Shown here one piece after another: positions 33,486-46,815 of a stretch of 64,000 nt of DNA. The notes under the pieces were generated by a model. It searched no databases and was not told the DNA's origin. It saw only the letters and a program-made list of their open reading frames with translations. The DNA is from Codonopsis lanceolata (Eukaryota > Streptophyta > Magnoliopsida > Asterales > Campanulaceae). Where the stretch lies: NCBI GenBank assembly GCA_013146195.2, contig CM028379.1, positions 114,136,168-114,200,167 of the forward strand. The letters run 5' to 3'. Within the stretch, counting starts at the first letter, position 1. Each line of letters opens with the position of its first letter. The position numbers were made by a program, and so were the translations under genes.

Positions 33486-35600
33486 ATGTTCCCTACTGAA
33501 TATAGTGTTGTTGGTCCAGTAATTAATGACATCATTCATGTTCAACAAGCAATTGCTATGGATTATACCAATGTGTTCACGAATCACACTCATTTTTCAT
33601 CTTAGGAGGATTTATATAATTTGGTGTGCACAACGGAAAAGGAACATGGCCTTGTGATAGTAACTAGTAGGCCGGATAGTGGCACGGATAATAACATACC
33701 TAGGTTGGTTTTGGGTTGTGAACTTGGTCGGCATCCCCGTCAATCAAAGGGTGATTCGAGTAAAGTAACAAAGGAAGATAGCAAGAGAGAACGTGGATCA
33801 AAGAAGTGTGGATGTCCATTTCGTTTGAGGGGCATACAATTATGTAATAGAGTATGGTAACTTCAAGTTGAATGTGGGTTGCATAATCATCCAGCTGCGT
33901 CTCACATGTATGACCACTAATTTGTTGGTCGATTATCAGAAGAGAAGAATGCTTATGTTGTGGACATGTCACATGCCAATTCTTAGCGAAAGGACATTAT
34001 GCAAGGTTTACAGGAGAAGTTTAAAAATAATAACTCTTCAATGAATACAATTTACAATAGTCCCATGAAGAATAGAATTATCAAGCATGATGGTCGATCG
34101 CAAATGCAGCAGCTTGTGGTGAAATTGATAGAGTATGGATATTACTATCATCATAGGAGATGTGAGAAAACTAACAATGTTCAAGATTTGTTTTTTCTCA
34201 TCCAATGAGCGTTGAGTTATTGCGTTCTTTTTCGAAGGTTTTCTTTATTTATTGCACTTACAGGACAAATAGGTTCAAGTTACGCTTGTTGAATATTGTT
34301 GGTGTCATGTCGACACATATGACATTTTTGGTTGGAGCTGCTTATATGGGGTCAGAGGTGCAAGACAACTACATTTGGAACCCTATTGTCTTGAAAACTT
34401 TGATGAATCAATCATCCCTATCAACTGTGGTTGTAACTAACCGAGATCTTGTGTTAATAAATGCAATCGAGGTTACTTTTCCTACCTCAAAACATTTCCT
34501 TTGTCGGTGGCATATCAATAAAAACATTGTGTTACATTGTAAAAAATACTTTCGCAAGGAAGTGGAATTGAAGCAGTTTAGCATGTCTTGGATTTTTTTG
34601 GTGAGTGCAAAAACTGAGTCAACATATGAAGACCACATGCGGAGATTACATTTAGATTTTAGTGAGCATCACGCTATTGTTGAATACATCATGAAGGAAT
34701 GGTTAGGGTCGTACAAGGAAAGATTTGTGTTTGTTTGGATGAATGATGTAATGCATTTCTACAATAACACAACAAGCAAGTATTTAAATGGTTTCAATAT
34801 TTCATTATTTTCTATAAATTTAGAAATGAAATACAGATACCTAAAATTATTATTAATTATATCTTATTTCAGGGTGGAGAGTCAACTTGCAGCATTGAAA
34901 AGACAATTGAAATCTAGGCAGGGTGACTTTGAGATATGTTGGAAACATTTGCACACTCTAATTGAGACATCTCACATGCAATCAAGGTTTCACTTACGAA
35001 GAGCATAACAGTGGTTCTATAGAAATACACATAAGTTCTATTTCAATACCTATGAGATTTAGTGTTTATTCACGCATTGAATATGATATACGATGAGATG
35101 AACACTATACCAGAAGATGGTCATATAGACTCATTGTTGTGTACTTAAAAAGATATACGGGTTGCCTTGTGCTCATGAGATTGCTGAGTATAAGAGAAAT
35201 GACATGACAATTCTGCTTGATAAGGTTGATGCATTTTGGAGGAAAATAAATATGTTACCATCATTTGAGAATTGTTGAAGTTTCTGTTTTGCTGCATATG
35301 GAGAGTCAATTGACTAGCATTTTACTTAGATTCACGATAATTTTGAGAAAGCTCCAGAGTCAGAAAAAACTCAATGATTATGTCGCAGGATGAGGCTCGT
35401 ATTCGTGGTCGCCGAAGCTCACAAAGTTTAAAATTTCATAATCGACCAAACGTTACCCTAGTTTGTATGAGCATGTGGAGTCGATTATAGATAGTTGTTC
35501 CCCTTGTGATCAAGATTTGCTATGCAAGGCTTGTCCATCGCAGAAACCCCCCACATTTACTACAACTCTACAGCCTAAGATAAAGATGCATGTAAATCAT
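33486..35600 (+). pseudogene. FAR1/FRS-type MULE transposase, heavily decayed
   Basis: Related to the transposase group from which the FAR1/FHY3 transcription factors arose. From ATG 33486 the FAR1-like zinc-binding part reads EDLYNLVCTTEKEHGLVIV ... GSKKCGCPFRL ... CGLHNHPA ... FVGRLSEE, with in-frame stops near 33603, 33858, 33918 and 33984. A 1-base loss in a T run near 34192 shifts frame. The MULE domain follows (34205-35008): TYRTNRFKLRLLNIVGVMS, LCRWHINKN, YKERFVFVW, then after a probable GT-AG intron at 34780-34872 VESQLAALKRQLKSRQGDF. The first catalytic Asp is replaced by Tyr (FIYCTY) and the second by Asn (VVTNRDL), so it cannot be active. A SWIM remnant GLPCAHEIAEY lies near 35160. 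The 3' end is vague. Confidence 0.8.
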
Positions 35601-35831
35601 TTTACTTTTAACTTAGTGAGAATATAATAGTTACCTTCAAATATAAATATATCTTATGAATTTAATATTTTTTAACTTTCAATAGGTTGTGTGACAACGT
35701 ACTAGAGTTGCGATCGCTAGGATAATTGAGTCATTCTATTCCCAACATAATCATCTTGTAATAAACTTCACAATTATAGGATATGATCAAGCACGACACA
35801 ATAAGTTATACTAATCAAAGCTAAGGAATAT

Positions 35832-36912
35832 TGTTGGAATATGCTTGTTGATAAGTAACTTATCTCCTTGCATATTCTGAATATTTTGAATTGCTTGTTC
35901 CCATTACCGTGAGTCATAACAAGTGGCTAAAATGTCTGCATACCAATTAGTGTGGCAACTTGTTTGACATCACTTAGGTTTTAGATTAGGTTTGTCCTGA
36001 TCTAGTCCTAACTTTTTAATGATGATCAACAAACTAGCAATTCATATGCACCAGCATCAGCAGACATGCTAAAGCGTCAAAGGTCTTCAGAAGACTCGTC
36101 ACCAGCAGACTTGTCATGAGCATAACAGAATACCTTGAAGCCTCGCCACCAGCAGACATGCTACAGTTTGATTGTTCATACCAGCAGTACTCTCTTGCAG
36201 AAGACTCACTCCTTCGGACAAAACATCTCACCAGTAGACTTGGATCTGCACATGCTACAAAGAGACAAGACTGCAAGAGATCAAGAAGATACAAAATGTT
36301 CAAACTCTGAAGCCTGACATCCGTGATACTACATGATGTTCTCTCTCTCACGTGGTCTAGAAAAGTCAAAAGAATATACTTTATATGACAGACCACCTGG
36401 CAGTGCATTATGATTTAGACTTACTTTTTAGAGACATATCATATAGTCTGACGGGCAACAGTTCAAGGATCTGCAGGACAAAGTCTTTTTCCAATAGTCA
36501 AAGATCCAGCGAACAACATCTTTATCCGACAGTACTTAGCAATGACATTATTTCAAATGGATAGAAAATCTATCATCATCTCTCAACGATCAAATAGCCC
36601 ATGTTAATAAAAGAAATCCCCTTTCTTCAAAAACATAAGTGAATCGAAGACATCTACAACAAGAATCTGTTTGATAAAGCTATGAGATCTACAAAGAGAT
36701 CGTCTTCACCAACGCATCTCAGATCTCCACAAAAGATTGCAGTGAGCAATCTAGACCTTAGCAAAACACTCTTTGTGCTTTGCTAAGAAGAAAAGGATTG
36801 GAGAAGAAAAGAGAGATCATAAATTTCTATAGACAAAGATCAGTGTCTTGGTCAAGAACCCAGTTCTTGATTTGAGTTCCTCATCCTTCTTCGAAGAATT
36901 CAGTCTCTAACA
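35832..36912. mobile_element. probable Ty1/copia-type LTR
   Basis: Starts TGTTGGAATATGC and ends GTCTCTAACA, so it has TGTT...AACA termini and a length (about 1.08 kb) typical of a SIRE-like copia LTR. The flanking five bases do not match, and no internal region remains. GAGCATCAAC just after the end is a partial match to sequence that often follows the initiator-Met primer site, perhaps a deletion scar. Confidence 0.45.
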
Positions 36913-36922
36913 GAGCATCAAC

Positions 36923-38020
36923 AGTGAATTGCAGGGGCCAAAGTGCCAAAATTGAAAGAAAAAAGGTTGTGGGCGCTGCCCACAACCCCTCTGGGCACCG
37001 CGCCCACAGAGCCCCCCTGAACTGTAGTCGTTTGCCTAAGGTGCAACCTTCTCAGCGCACGGTACAAGACGATGAAGCACAGAAGGTAAAACTTAGCTGC
37101 GAAGGAAGCCCTCCTCCCAGCCTATAAATAAAAACATCCAGCTTCACAATTTCACGCAGTAGTAATTCTGACTGCGTGAAATTTTCTCTCCGCTGTCTGT
37201 TCTCCCGAGAGAACGCCGAGGTTATTTCCCTTCTAGCCCCGAAGCTCTACCAAATCTCCCTTAAACACTAAAACTCTCTGACCAAAGTGAACCCTAGTTA
37301 CCCTGCTAGGATTCCGCCCTATTTCACAGGTTCAAAATAACCAAAAGGAGCAGTTGCCTTGCCCGATTCCAGACGTAAAATCCAGTCAAAGCAAGCAGTT
37401 GTTCTGCCCAATTTCATACGCCAGCAAGCCAGCAAATCTAGCCAAAGCAAGCAGTTGTGCCACCCGGATAAAGAGGCGAAAAGTAACTAAATGGAGCAGT
37501 CACGCAGCTCGAAATCAATCAAAAGAAAAAGACTCCCTCTCCCTGAAGGATGAAGCGAGCACACCCTAGGGCCTACCAAAAAGGAGCTTGGTACGGGATA
37601 AAACCCCCACGCTTCAAGAGGTAGGCCCCTTAAAGTTTATTTACCTTTTTATGTATAAAAAGTTCTATTTAAAATAGTCCTATGTAACAAAATAAACAGT
37701 TGTGCTACCTGAAATTCTATAGCAAATATCACTAAAAAGAACCATTATTATGACCAAATTTTTATAAATGTATTTGCAACTCTAGAAATGAGGCTGCTGT
37801 AAGTTTGTATTTATTTCCTTATATATATGCGAATATATATTTAGAATGCTTTATTTCAACTGTTAAATAAATATAAAAGATCATATTTAGCCAAAAACTT
37901 ATTTTGAGACCGAAAGGGCGAGTTGGGTGCCTAACCCCTTCGATCTCGTAACTTAGCCTCCGAACCTTTCTCATAAATCTGGTTATTTTTTGTTTTTCTT
38001 TGTTTTCCTTAAAATAAAGA
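36923..38020 (+). mobile_element. Ogre/Tat-type LTR, 5'-truncated
   Basis: Same family as 9539-10824 but plus-oriented and lacking about the first 130 bases. Landmarks: GC palindromic block near 36965-37010 (TGTGGGCGCTGCCCACA), TATA box CCTATAAATAAA at 37121, repeated CAGTTG..CTGCC motifs 37340-37510, the conserved GGGCGAGTTGGGTGCCTA block at 37916, and its end directly before TGGCGACTCT at 38021. Confidence 0.75.
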
Positions 38021-38139
38021 TGGCGACTCTGTTGTATATATTTTGAGTCCACAAAATGAGGTCGGGCGTATTCCAGGCGCTTGAAAGGTTTTTCTTTTCC
38101 AAAAACTACCCCGCCTTCACAGTGGTGCGGATCCGGTTA
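38021..38139 (+). mobile_element. 119-bp internal stub between two LTRs
   Basis: Begins with primer-site-like TGGCGACTCT and ends at the TGTAGACACCCC start of the next LTR (38140). There is no polypurine tract and no coding sequence. It is either a deletion derivative or a very short LTR element. Confidence 0.55.
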
Positions 38140-40460
38140 TGTAGACACCCCAATTTTGTACCCCTGGAATGTAACTCTGACATGCGATATCAAGACCTGT
38201 TAAAACTTAACAAATGTCAAGTTACATGGTTTAAAAATGCAAAAGATAAAGCAGGATGTGTAAAACAGTAAAATGCAGGGGCTAAAGCGTCAAAAATGGA
38301 TTGAAGATTGAACAGTTGGCGCTGCCTAAATGGGAGCTTGGCGCGGCTCCCAAGAAGCCTTATGGCAGCTGATCGATGTTTTATTTTATCTATTTCCTTG
38401 CAAGTGTACAAGATTATTACAAAATAGACTCGGAAGCAAGGGTCGAACCCACAGAGACAAGTGATCACGAACAGTGCGAATATAGATACCAAATTATTAA
38501 CCTAAGGGGGGTTTTTATGTTTAATTCTACTCTAAATTACTAGTTATAGATGTTTAACTAATTAGACAGTAATAGCAGATATGAAGATCTTATGGTGAGT
38601 GGAAATCTAGGATTCTCTCGGTTTCACTTATATCTCCTTATGTTCAATTCATAATAATGTCATTCAATGTCTGGGTTCGCTCACTAAAAATAGATATGGT
38701 CTGTTGAACAATTGGTTCACCTCCATCCCCACAAAATTCACCCATTCCATATCCTAAGCACAGAACTATCAATCTAGTCATTACCTAGATTTATGATCTA
38801 TCCGTCACCTAGATCATGTAAGAACCCGGTCCTAACTTATCACTCTCGTGCTCGATAGGTCCAATTTATTGTGTTGGTGAGCCGTTGTACGACATATGCA
38901 CTCGGTCATGCGCTTATCCGCACCTCTAAGCCTTTATTATTTGCGATTACATTCATTTGTTCAAAGCAAAATAATATAGGGTTGATAAACAACACAATCA
39001 ACAAGCATTGAATAGACATATATATATGAATCAAAACATAAATTCGATACAAGTTACCTCCCACCTCCTAGATTAGATGATTTAGTTCATCATAGACGAT
39101 GAACAAAGACATGGAGATGATGAAAGGCATGATTTGATCTTCAATACTTGAAATTACAAAACCTAACTATGTTATACAATCTAAAACTACCTAAAATCTA
39201 TGTAAAGAGAGCTTCCACCCTCCTTCCGCTTAGGCTCGACTTCTATATATACTCGGAGTTGTGATTGGATCGAATGACTGTGTGAAAATCCGAAATGGTC
39301 GTGTACCTTGCTTCGCAGTGTTGATACCATGCGCAAGGTCTCCAAAGGGTGGCTTTTGATTCTTTGATAGCCGACTTCGGGGCCTATATCGCCTACCTTA
39401 TGCCGCAGAGAGGCACCTTGCGTCCGCAAGGTGTCCAGATTGTGCAGTCTTCATTTTTCTTCAATTTTTCTTTCTTTGTAATTTGCACTTAAAACCCTGG
39501 AGTTTCGCGTATTTTCACAATAATCCTGAAACTTACAAAACTCACCGAAAACATATATTAGTACTCAAAAGACTCGTGAAATAGCATAATTTAAGTCACA
39601 GAAGTATATAAAATCGACGTATAAAATACATCGATCAAGAAGGCTCCATTTTTGCTACAAGGCAGCCCTAACTTGCTACTGTGTTCTAAGGCATGTGAAT
39701 ATGCAAATCTTCCCAAGATTCTGTACAAGGGAATGAAGCACGCAGAGAGGAAAAGTAATTCCCTCAATGTCCCTCTCTCAGCTTATAAATAGTGGCCCCG
39801 GGGTTCGCTTTCAGCACACCGAAAATACTCCCAAACTTTCAGCGTTGTTGTTACGGTGCGAGATTAGTGAGTGATCAAGCGATAGTGAGCGTCCCCTCCT
39901 ATAAAAGCCTCGAAGCCCTGTCAAAACTCCTCCAAAAGGAAATACAACCGGTTAAAGTGATCCTTAGCCCCCCCAGCTAGGTATCCACCCTATTCTCCCG
40001 GTCCAAAAATCTCGAACAGAGCAGTTGCTCTTCCCGAGTAAAAATGCCAAATCCACCAGAAACAAGCAATTGTTCTGCCCGATTTCCGCCAGCAGTAAGC
40101 ACGCAGTAGCAAAAAAGTAAACAGTTGCTCCGCCTGTTTTACGATGCCCAGAAGCAACCTTCGGAAGCAGTCACTCTGCCCAAACCGCAGCAGCAACAAA
40201 GCAAAAAAAGACTCCATCTCTCGAGAAGGATAGAGCGAGCACACCACGCTCTAAAAGGTGAGCCTTTAGGACCGTTAATTTATAAAAAGCTATTTTCCAT
40301 CCGACCCAATGTAAAAATATAAGCCGTTGTGCTGCCCGGATTTATTTAGAAAATAGCATTAAAAAGAGCCATTATTATGGCCAAATATTTTTAAATGTAT
40401 TTGTAAACTATTGGAAAAAGACAGCTGCAAGTCCGTCAATAATATAGATATGGATGTATG
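38140..40460 (+). mobile_element. second Ogre/Tat-type LTR, interrupted by an Athila-like LTR
   Basis: Begins TGTAGACACCCC; its first part (38140-38369) continues at 39638 after an inserted LTR (38370-39637). TATA box CTTATAAATAG at 39782. Downstream features match 36923-38020 in order (repeated CAGTTG..CTGCC, CGAGCACACC, CATTATTATGGCCAAAT). It stops at 40460, about 200 bases short of its end, where another long LTR begins. Confidence 0.7.
38370..39637 (-). mobile_element. solo Athila-like LTR inserted in an Ogre LTR
   Basis: 1268 bases with 10-bp terminal inverted repeats TGATCGATGT ... ACATCGATCA. Near-identical in order to the 3' LTR at 44428-45721, with some indels. No internal sequence and no clear 5-bp duplication. 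Degenerate versions of the CpG hairpins lie at about 39302-39340 and 39394-39432. Confidence 0.75.
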
Positions 40461-43400
40461 TGTGACGACCCGACCCGGATCTCAATACGAGATCCCAAGG
40501 TCGTGCCATCAGGACAAACTAAGAGACAGACAAGCACCTGCTAAGCATAATGGTGCGAGTCAAAAGACGAGCCAACAAGCTCAAAACAGGAAGGTAAAGC
40601 CATAACGGCAATACAGAAAATCAAAACCTAAAACTGCGGAAGCAAAACCATAATGGGACCCGAGCTATCAAGCTCCCGAATATAAACAACCAAAGAGATA
40701 GTAAATCTCTCGGCCCAAAATTCGACGCGTGACGCAACATTAGACACGCACAACAAACCATCGGCAACCAAGGCCGGCAAATGCATGTAATCCCAACCTC
40801 GATAAACAACACTCAACGGCTATAACATGCCAGAGGAACAATTCACTATAACCATATAATCAATGCTAAACCACCAACCAAACCTCACGACTAAAACTAT
40901 CGGAGGTAGGAACAACAATATACCACAACTAGAATAAACGAGCCACACATGCTCGAAACGACAAGAGAAATACATTCTAAGGATACAAAGGCTCGGCAAT
41001 ACAACCGGCTCCCAAAAACACAACCATAATATAACACTACAATCTACCCAAGTAAAGTCTACATAACTTTACATTCGAGCCTCACAATAAATACAACATA
41101 ATGATAAATAACTCCAAGCTTTTGACTTGGAAGACCACCTGCTAAAAGTCGTTATCCGGCCAAGCTAACAGATCACCGCACACTAGGGAAAACAATCACA
41201 CGGAGTGAGTCATAATGACCCAGTAAGTTTCTAAATGCAACATGAGGCATATTATGACATGGCATGGCATAAATGCATAAACATATAAAATCATGGTATC
41301 ATGCTAGTATACCATCATGAAACATGTACTTAATTTTTAAAGCACATAAACTCACATAAATCAAGTAGCATCTTATTTTTTTTCATATAAATGCTCATAA
41401 ATAATCATGCGTAACAGTAAATGTAATCGAACCGTTACAATCAAATCCGGGTTCAAAACCCAACCAACTTACCATGAGATCAAACCTCAAACCATGATCC
41501 GGCTCAATTCCCAATCAATCATACCCGGGGTTTCTCCCCAAATAATCTCAACTCATCAATTTCCCTTAATGAGTACTCGTTACATTCATCCAGTCTCCGG
41601 ATGAGAAATGAGAGCTCGATGTCTAGCTAGATGGCATAACTCGAGATCACATCCCACTATTGGCCAAATAGTGAGGAGAAAAAGGACCCAATGCAACGAT
41701 TCGTAGCGATTGTTCCCAAAGGCTATGAATCGTCCCATTGCCGACACAACAACCAAAACCCGCCAGCTGGACTTTAAACCAAACATTCAAGTAGATATTT
41801 ACTTGTCTAAACCAATGAGACCAAATTCATTATTATCGGCTCATTAAATCATGTAGACATAATGCTCTACAACAACTCATAAACCATGCACATAATTGCA
41901 CATAAACAAATAGGGCATAATGCTCCACAAAATCTCATAATCCATGCACATATTTGCATATAACCACGTAGGACATAATGCTCTACGAAATCTCATAAAC
42001 CATGCATATAATTGCATAAAATCAAGTAGGACATAATGCTCTACCAAACATCATGAACAACGCATATATTTGCATATAACCATTGTGTTCAACTAACTTA
42101 CAAGTTTAGTTTAAAAACAACATATTGAGGTATTCATTATTCCTCAAGTCATCAACCCAGTTAAGTATAGCTTACAAGCTTAATAAAATATAATGTGAGG
42201 TCTTCCATAATCCTCAACTCAAACCAAACAAGACTACTACGCTAGTCTCAAAATATCCACAATTCAAGACTTATTATTTGGTCTTTATTTTAAGTACACT
42301 GGACTCAATCATAGTCCTAATCGTCATACATGATCGATAACACCAACACCATACCTAAAACATCACGACTACTCCGTAGTCACTTCGCACAAGTGTTTTC
42401 ATATGTACGTAACAAAAATCCTTGAGAAGAGGATTCTCTCTTAATCTTCTCTTAAATATTCTCATGTCCATCCGTGGGTCTCTATATTGTCCCATGCTCT
42501 AACAAGCATGCTCAAGATATATTTCTAATAAATCTTCATACCATGAATGTCTCCATTGGACACCAATCAAAGACCCGGCGTGCACAAACACAACCCAAGC
42601 AAACCCAAACATTGTAGGGTTTCAACCCAAGGCTCTTTATCATTTTATTGGCCTTATTACGACTCCGTTGAGTCTTACTAACACATTTCATTCTTTATGT
42701 GTTTTATAAATTCACACCGTAATAATTTCTTAAGGTTTACAACCAAATCTCAACAGTCATTCGGGCTTAATTCCCAAGACTAAAAATCCACAAAACACAT
42801 CTCAATCACCAACCATTTAAAGTTTGGAAGTTATGTTCTTCACTCCATTAATCAAACGAAATCCAATTATCGTAGGATTTCAACCCAAGTTCAATTAGCA
42901 CATGATCGAACTTATAATGACTCCGCCGAGTCCAATCTACCCTTTCTAAAATTTTAGGGCATAGAGGCCATGGGTCTCAATTCCCCCAATATTCATAACT
43001 ATCAACAATAGCCATCATCCCGGGTTCGTTTAACTCACATAAACCCAACAAAACCTTCACTAATATAACATAGAATAAATTCATCATTTTGAGCTCAATT
43101 TCATTTAGCTCACCTTACCAATCATAATTCCCAATTCATGATTAAATCATACAACCCGGTTTAACATACTCTATTAAGCATATAAAACATAGTAATCAAG
43201 CTCACATTAATAATTTTGCAAGCTAAACCAAATTTGGGCAAAACACCCTCCAAGTATCTCAACCAAACCAACATCAAAACTCATGGATAATCGACATAAT
43301 CAAGCTCAATAGACTAGTTAGAACATGAATTTCACATATATCATGGTCTCACATAGGTCAATCAAGTTCTATCATCAATTTGTAAACCTAGGGTTCATGC

Positions 43401-44427
43401 TTCTTCTATAAACCCTAACAATGGCTTCCATTGACCTCAAATATCACAAATGATTGTTTCCCTAGGGTCAATGGAGCCCAAAAGCAAGATAAATAGGGTA
43501 GAAACTTACCTTAGTTCAGCCCCTAATAAGCTGAAAATTCGGAATTCAAGAGGGGAGGTTGTTCTTCTCAACCTTCACTTCAATCTCATGGTGTAGCTTG
43601 GGGAAGGAAGAACCCTAGCCATGGCCTCCCAAGATAGAACCCTTCAAGCCCTAGAAATCACCCTCTCTCAGCTTCCCTCACGTTTTTGAGAAGTGCTTGC
43701 GTGTCACAAAGGGGTCAAATCTGCTTGGTCAGTTAGAGTAAGTAACTGCTTTGGGTTTAAATAGGGGGATTAACTCTCTTAATCAAGTCACTAATCAACC
43801 CTAAATCCTCTAATAATGTTTAGGACAAGTTTTAGGTTAAGTAGGAGGGTTTAGGTTAGGTTTAGAATGGGTTTAAGTGGGTAGAAATTGGTCAACAATT
43901 CAAATTTTCACAAAATCCCGTAACAGCTGCCCAGGACCCTTGCGGTCGCTTTGTCTCATGTGATGCGACCGCATCACTCCCCTTTACACTATACACTCCT
44001 TTGTTGATTCCTTGCTCGGTTTCTGGCGCTCCCGCATGCATCCTCATGCCTTAAAGCTTCAAATGGCTCACAATTGAACCCTTAAAGTCCTCAAACATTA
44101 AACTAATCCATCCAAGTCTCAAATCAATTTTAAAGTAGGTCTAGACTCCCAAAAACAACACCGAAACAACCCGCAAACCGGCGCAAGACGTAACAACTTA
44201 CTATCGAAACGCCAAATGAAACCACAAACCGACGGGTAATAACCCATGATTGTAAACACCTATTAGGGCTACAAAATAGGCCTGAATGCCTCTCGATGAT
44301 TAACAACTGATAGGGGAAATAGGCTCCCAAAAGACGAGACGTTCGCCCGACTCAATCTCAAACTACGCGATAAGGAGAATTACTATCCTCGAGGCGTCAA
44401 AACTTCACAAGACTGATGGAATACATC
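40461..44427 (-). mobile_element. long LTR, probably of a chromovirus or Retand-like element
   Basis: About 4 kb without genes. On the minus strand it ends in CGGGTCGGGTCGTCACA at 40461, a 3' LTR end recalled from large plant Ty3 LTRs. It contains a TATA-like TATTTAAACCC (near 43765), followed by a leader with a good splice donor CTAAGGTAAG (near 43515). Short degenerate repeats (TAGGACATAATGCTCTAC) recur at 41855-42045. A GCGGTCGC/GCGACCGC inverted pair lies at 43945-43975. No primer site adjoins, so it is a solo or 3' LTR; its other end is cut by the Athila LTR at 44428. Confidence 0.5.
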
Positions 44428-45721
44428 TGATCGATGTTTTATTTTATCTATTTCCTTGCAAGTGTACAAGACTATTATAGAATAGACTCGGAAGCAAGGG
44501 TCGAACCCACAGAGACAAGTGATCACGAACAGTGCGGTTATAGATAGCAAATTATTAACCTAAGGGGGGTTTTTATGTTTAATTCTACTATAAATTACTA
44601 GTTATAGATGTTAACTAATTAGACAAGAATAACGATATGAAGATCTTATGGTGAGTGGAAATCTAGGATTACGGGTTTCACTTATATCTCCTTTATGTTC
44701 AATTCATAATAATGTCATTCAATGTCTTGGGTTCGTTCACTAAAAATAGATATGGTCTGTTGAACAATTGGTTCGCTCCTCCCCGCAAAAATTCACCCAT
44801 TCCATATCCTAAGCACGAACGTAATCTAGTCGTCACCTAGATTTATGATCTATCTGTCACCTAGATCATGTAAGAACCTGGTCCTAACTTATCACTCTCG
44901 TGCTTCGATAGGTCCAATTTATTGTGTTGGTGAGCCGATTAATGCGACATATGCACTTGGTCATGCAGGTATCCGCACCTCTAAGCCTTTATTATTTGCG
45001 ATTACATTCATTTGTTCAAAGCGAAATAATAAAGGGATTGATAAACAACACAATCAACAAGCATTGAATAGACATAAATATGAGAATCAAAACATAAATT
45101 CGATACAAGTTACCTCCCACCTCCTAGATTAGGGATGATTTAGTTCATCATAGACGATGAACAGCACATGAAGATGATGGAAGACATGATTTGATCTTCA
45201 ATACTTGAAATTACAAAACCTAATTATGTTATACAATCTAAAACTACCTAAAATCTATGTAGAGAGAGCTTCCAGCCGTCCTCCTTATGCTTAGGCTCGG
45301 CATCTGACTTCTATATATACTTGGGAGTTGTGATTGAATCGAATGACTGTGTGAAAACCCGAATTTCACGCATTCTGCCTACCTTGCGGTCGCAAGGTGC
45401 TGGATACCTTGCGTCCGCAAGGTCTCCAGTGTGTGTGCTTCTTGGCTCTTCGATTGCGGCTTCGGGGGACCGATATCGCCTACCTTGCGGTCGCAAGGTG
45501 CGAGGCACCTTGCGTCCGCAAGGTGTCCGAGACTTTATTTTCTTCAATTTTTCTTTCTTTGTAATTTGCACTTACAACCCTGGAGTTTCGCGTATTTTCA
45601 CGAACAATCCTGAAACTTACAAAACTCACCAAAAACATATATTAGTACTCAAAAGACTCATGAAATAGCCTAATTCAAGTCACAGAAGCATATAAAATCG
45701 ACGTATAAAATACATCGATCA
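44428..45721 (-). mobile_element. 3' LTR of an Athila-like element
   Basis: 1294 bases, TGATCGATGT ... ACATCGATCA. On the minus strand its start at 45721 directly follows CAAGTTTGGGGTATT, the polypurine tract of the internal region. It matches the solo LTR at 38370-39637 and carries a promoter with paired CpG hairpins (45381-45524) and a TATA box (45322-45313). Confidence 0.8.
45313..45524 (-). promoter_or_regulatory. LTR promoter: two hairpin pairs upstream of a TATA box
   Basis: Four 18-base imperfect palindromes start at 45381, 45406, 45482 and 45507. The first of each pair is ACCTTGCGGTCGCAAGGT and the second ACCTTGCGTCCGCAAGGT, 25 bases apart, with pairs 101 apart. On the minus strand they precede AAGTATATATAGAAG by about 60 bases, so they lie in U3 ahead of the start site. 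Confidence 0.65.
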
Positions 45722-46784
45722 AATACCCCAAACTTGAACTTTGCTCGTCCACGAGTAAACAAATAAACTTATAAATACAAAAACATCTAAATAACAAAAA
45801 TTAAAATCTTTTTGTGAGGGTGACACTATTTACACTCCTCTATAAACCCACAAACTCAAGGAGACTCTTTCGAGTGACTCAACTATGCAGATAAATACAA
45901 AAACAACAGATAACTATAAACTAAAATACAACATAAAATCTTTTTGGTTTCATCCTCAAGTTATAAGCATATGGCATGCATGCAATCTCAGTTTGATGCT
46001 CACCACATATATGCAGGCTTAGTTATATAAAACCAACTAGTCTTTTCTTAATACTGCTACTACTTTTAATTTCTCCGTGTGTGTGTGATCACCAGTCTTA
46101 AAGAATATCTTGACTAAAACAGTTTTATTGAGCTAAACACCACATTCATATGAAAATTACAGTTTAATAGAAAATCATGCATTAAGAAGTATGAGATCTA
46201 CCATTCAAACACAGTCGATTCTGAACGAAAAGGTCCCAAGGATTCAAAAGATTTACACATCCATCCCATGCACTTCTATGTATGTATACAATGCTCTCCT
46301 ATCCCAATGACTTGTAATAGCTAAGATTATGCTAACACAGTGAGCTTTAGGGTGAATAATAATGAATATGGAGTGTGTGATCAATTTCATGTTACTCACT
46401 TGACAATAAACATAACATAAGCATTGGCAAGAAGATCATTAGGACTTTTTAAGCTTGTAATGTAAGGCCAAGGTGTTGGGGGATTTGATGGAAAGGTATT
46501 GGAATTCAAAGTGAGAGAGTAAGACTACCCTTTATCCCTCATACTTCCAAGCAAAAGGAAGTTTTCCCTATTTAGGCTAGGACCTGCAAAGACCACAAGT
46601 GGAGGGGTACTTTGTGTTACTTTTCACTTTTCTTCTTTATCCCCCAAACTTGTTTTGGGCACTAGATTTTCTAAAAATATCACATTCAATCAGAATTTTT
46701 CTAACATATTTTCTCTTGAAAGCTATGCTTCCATTTGAATCTTTGTTAACACTCTTCTTCTTAGTTTCATTTTTTCGACACATG

Positions 46785-46815
<31 letters not shown>

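Noticed and set aside
36034..36408. Open frames at 36034-36408 on both strands
   Set aside because: They fall inside the copia-type LTR and show no recognisable product.
45311..45668. Open frames over the LTR hairpins on both strands
   Set aside because: Translation of palindromic LTR promoter sequence; no domain, and opposite strands look alike.
38370..45721. Complete LTR element bounded by the two Athila LTRs
   Set aside because: The DNA between them is part of an Ogre LTR and a different long LTR, not an Athila interior.
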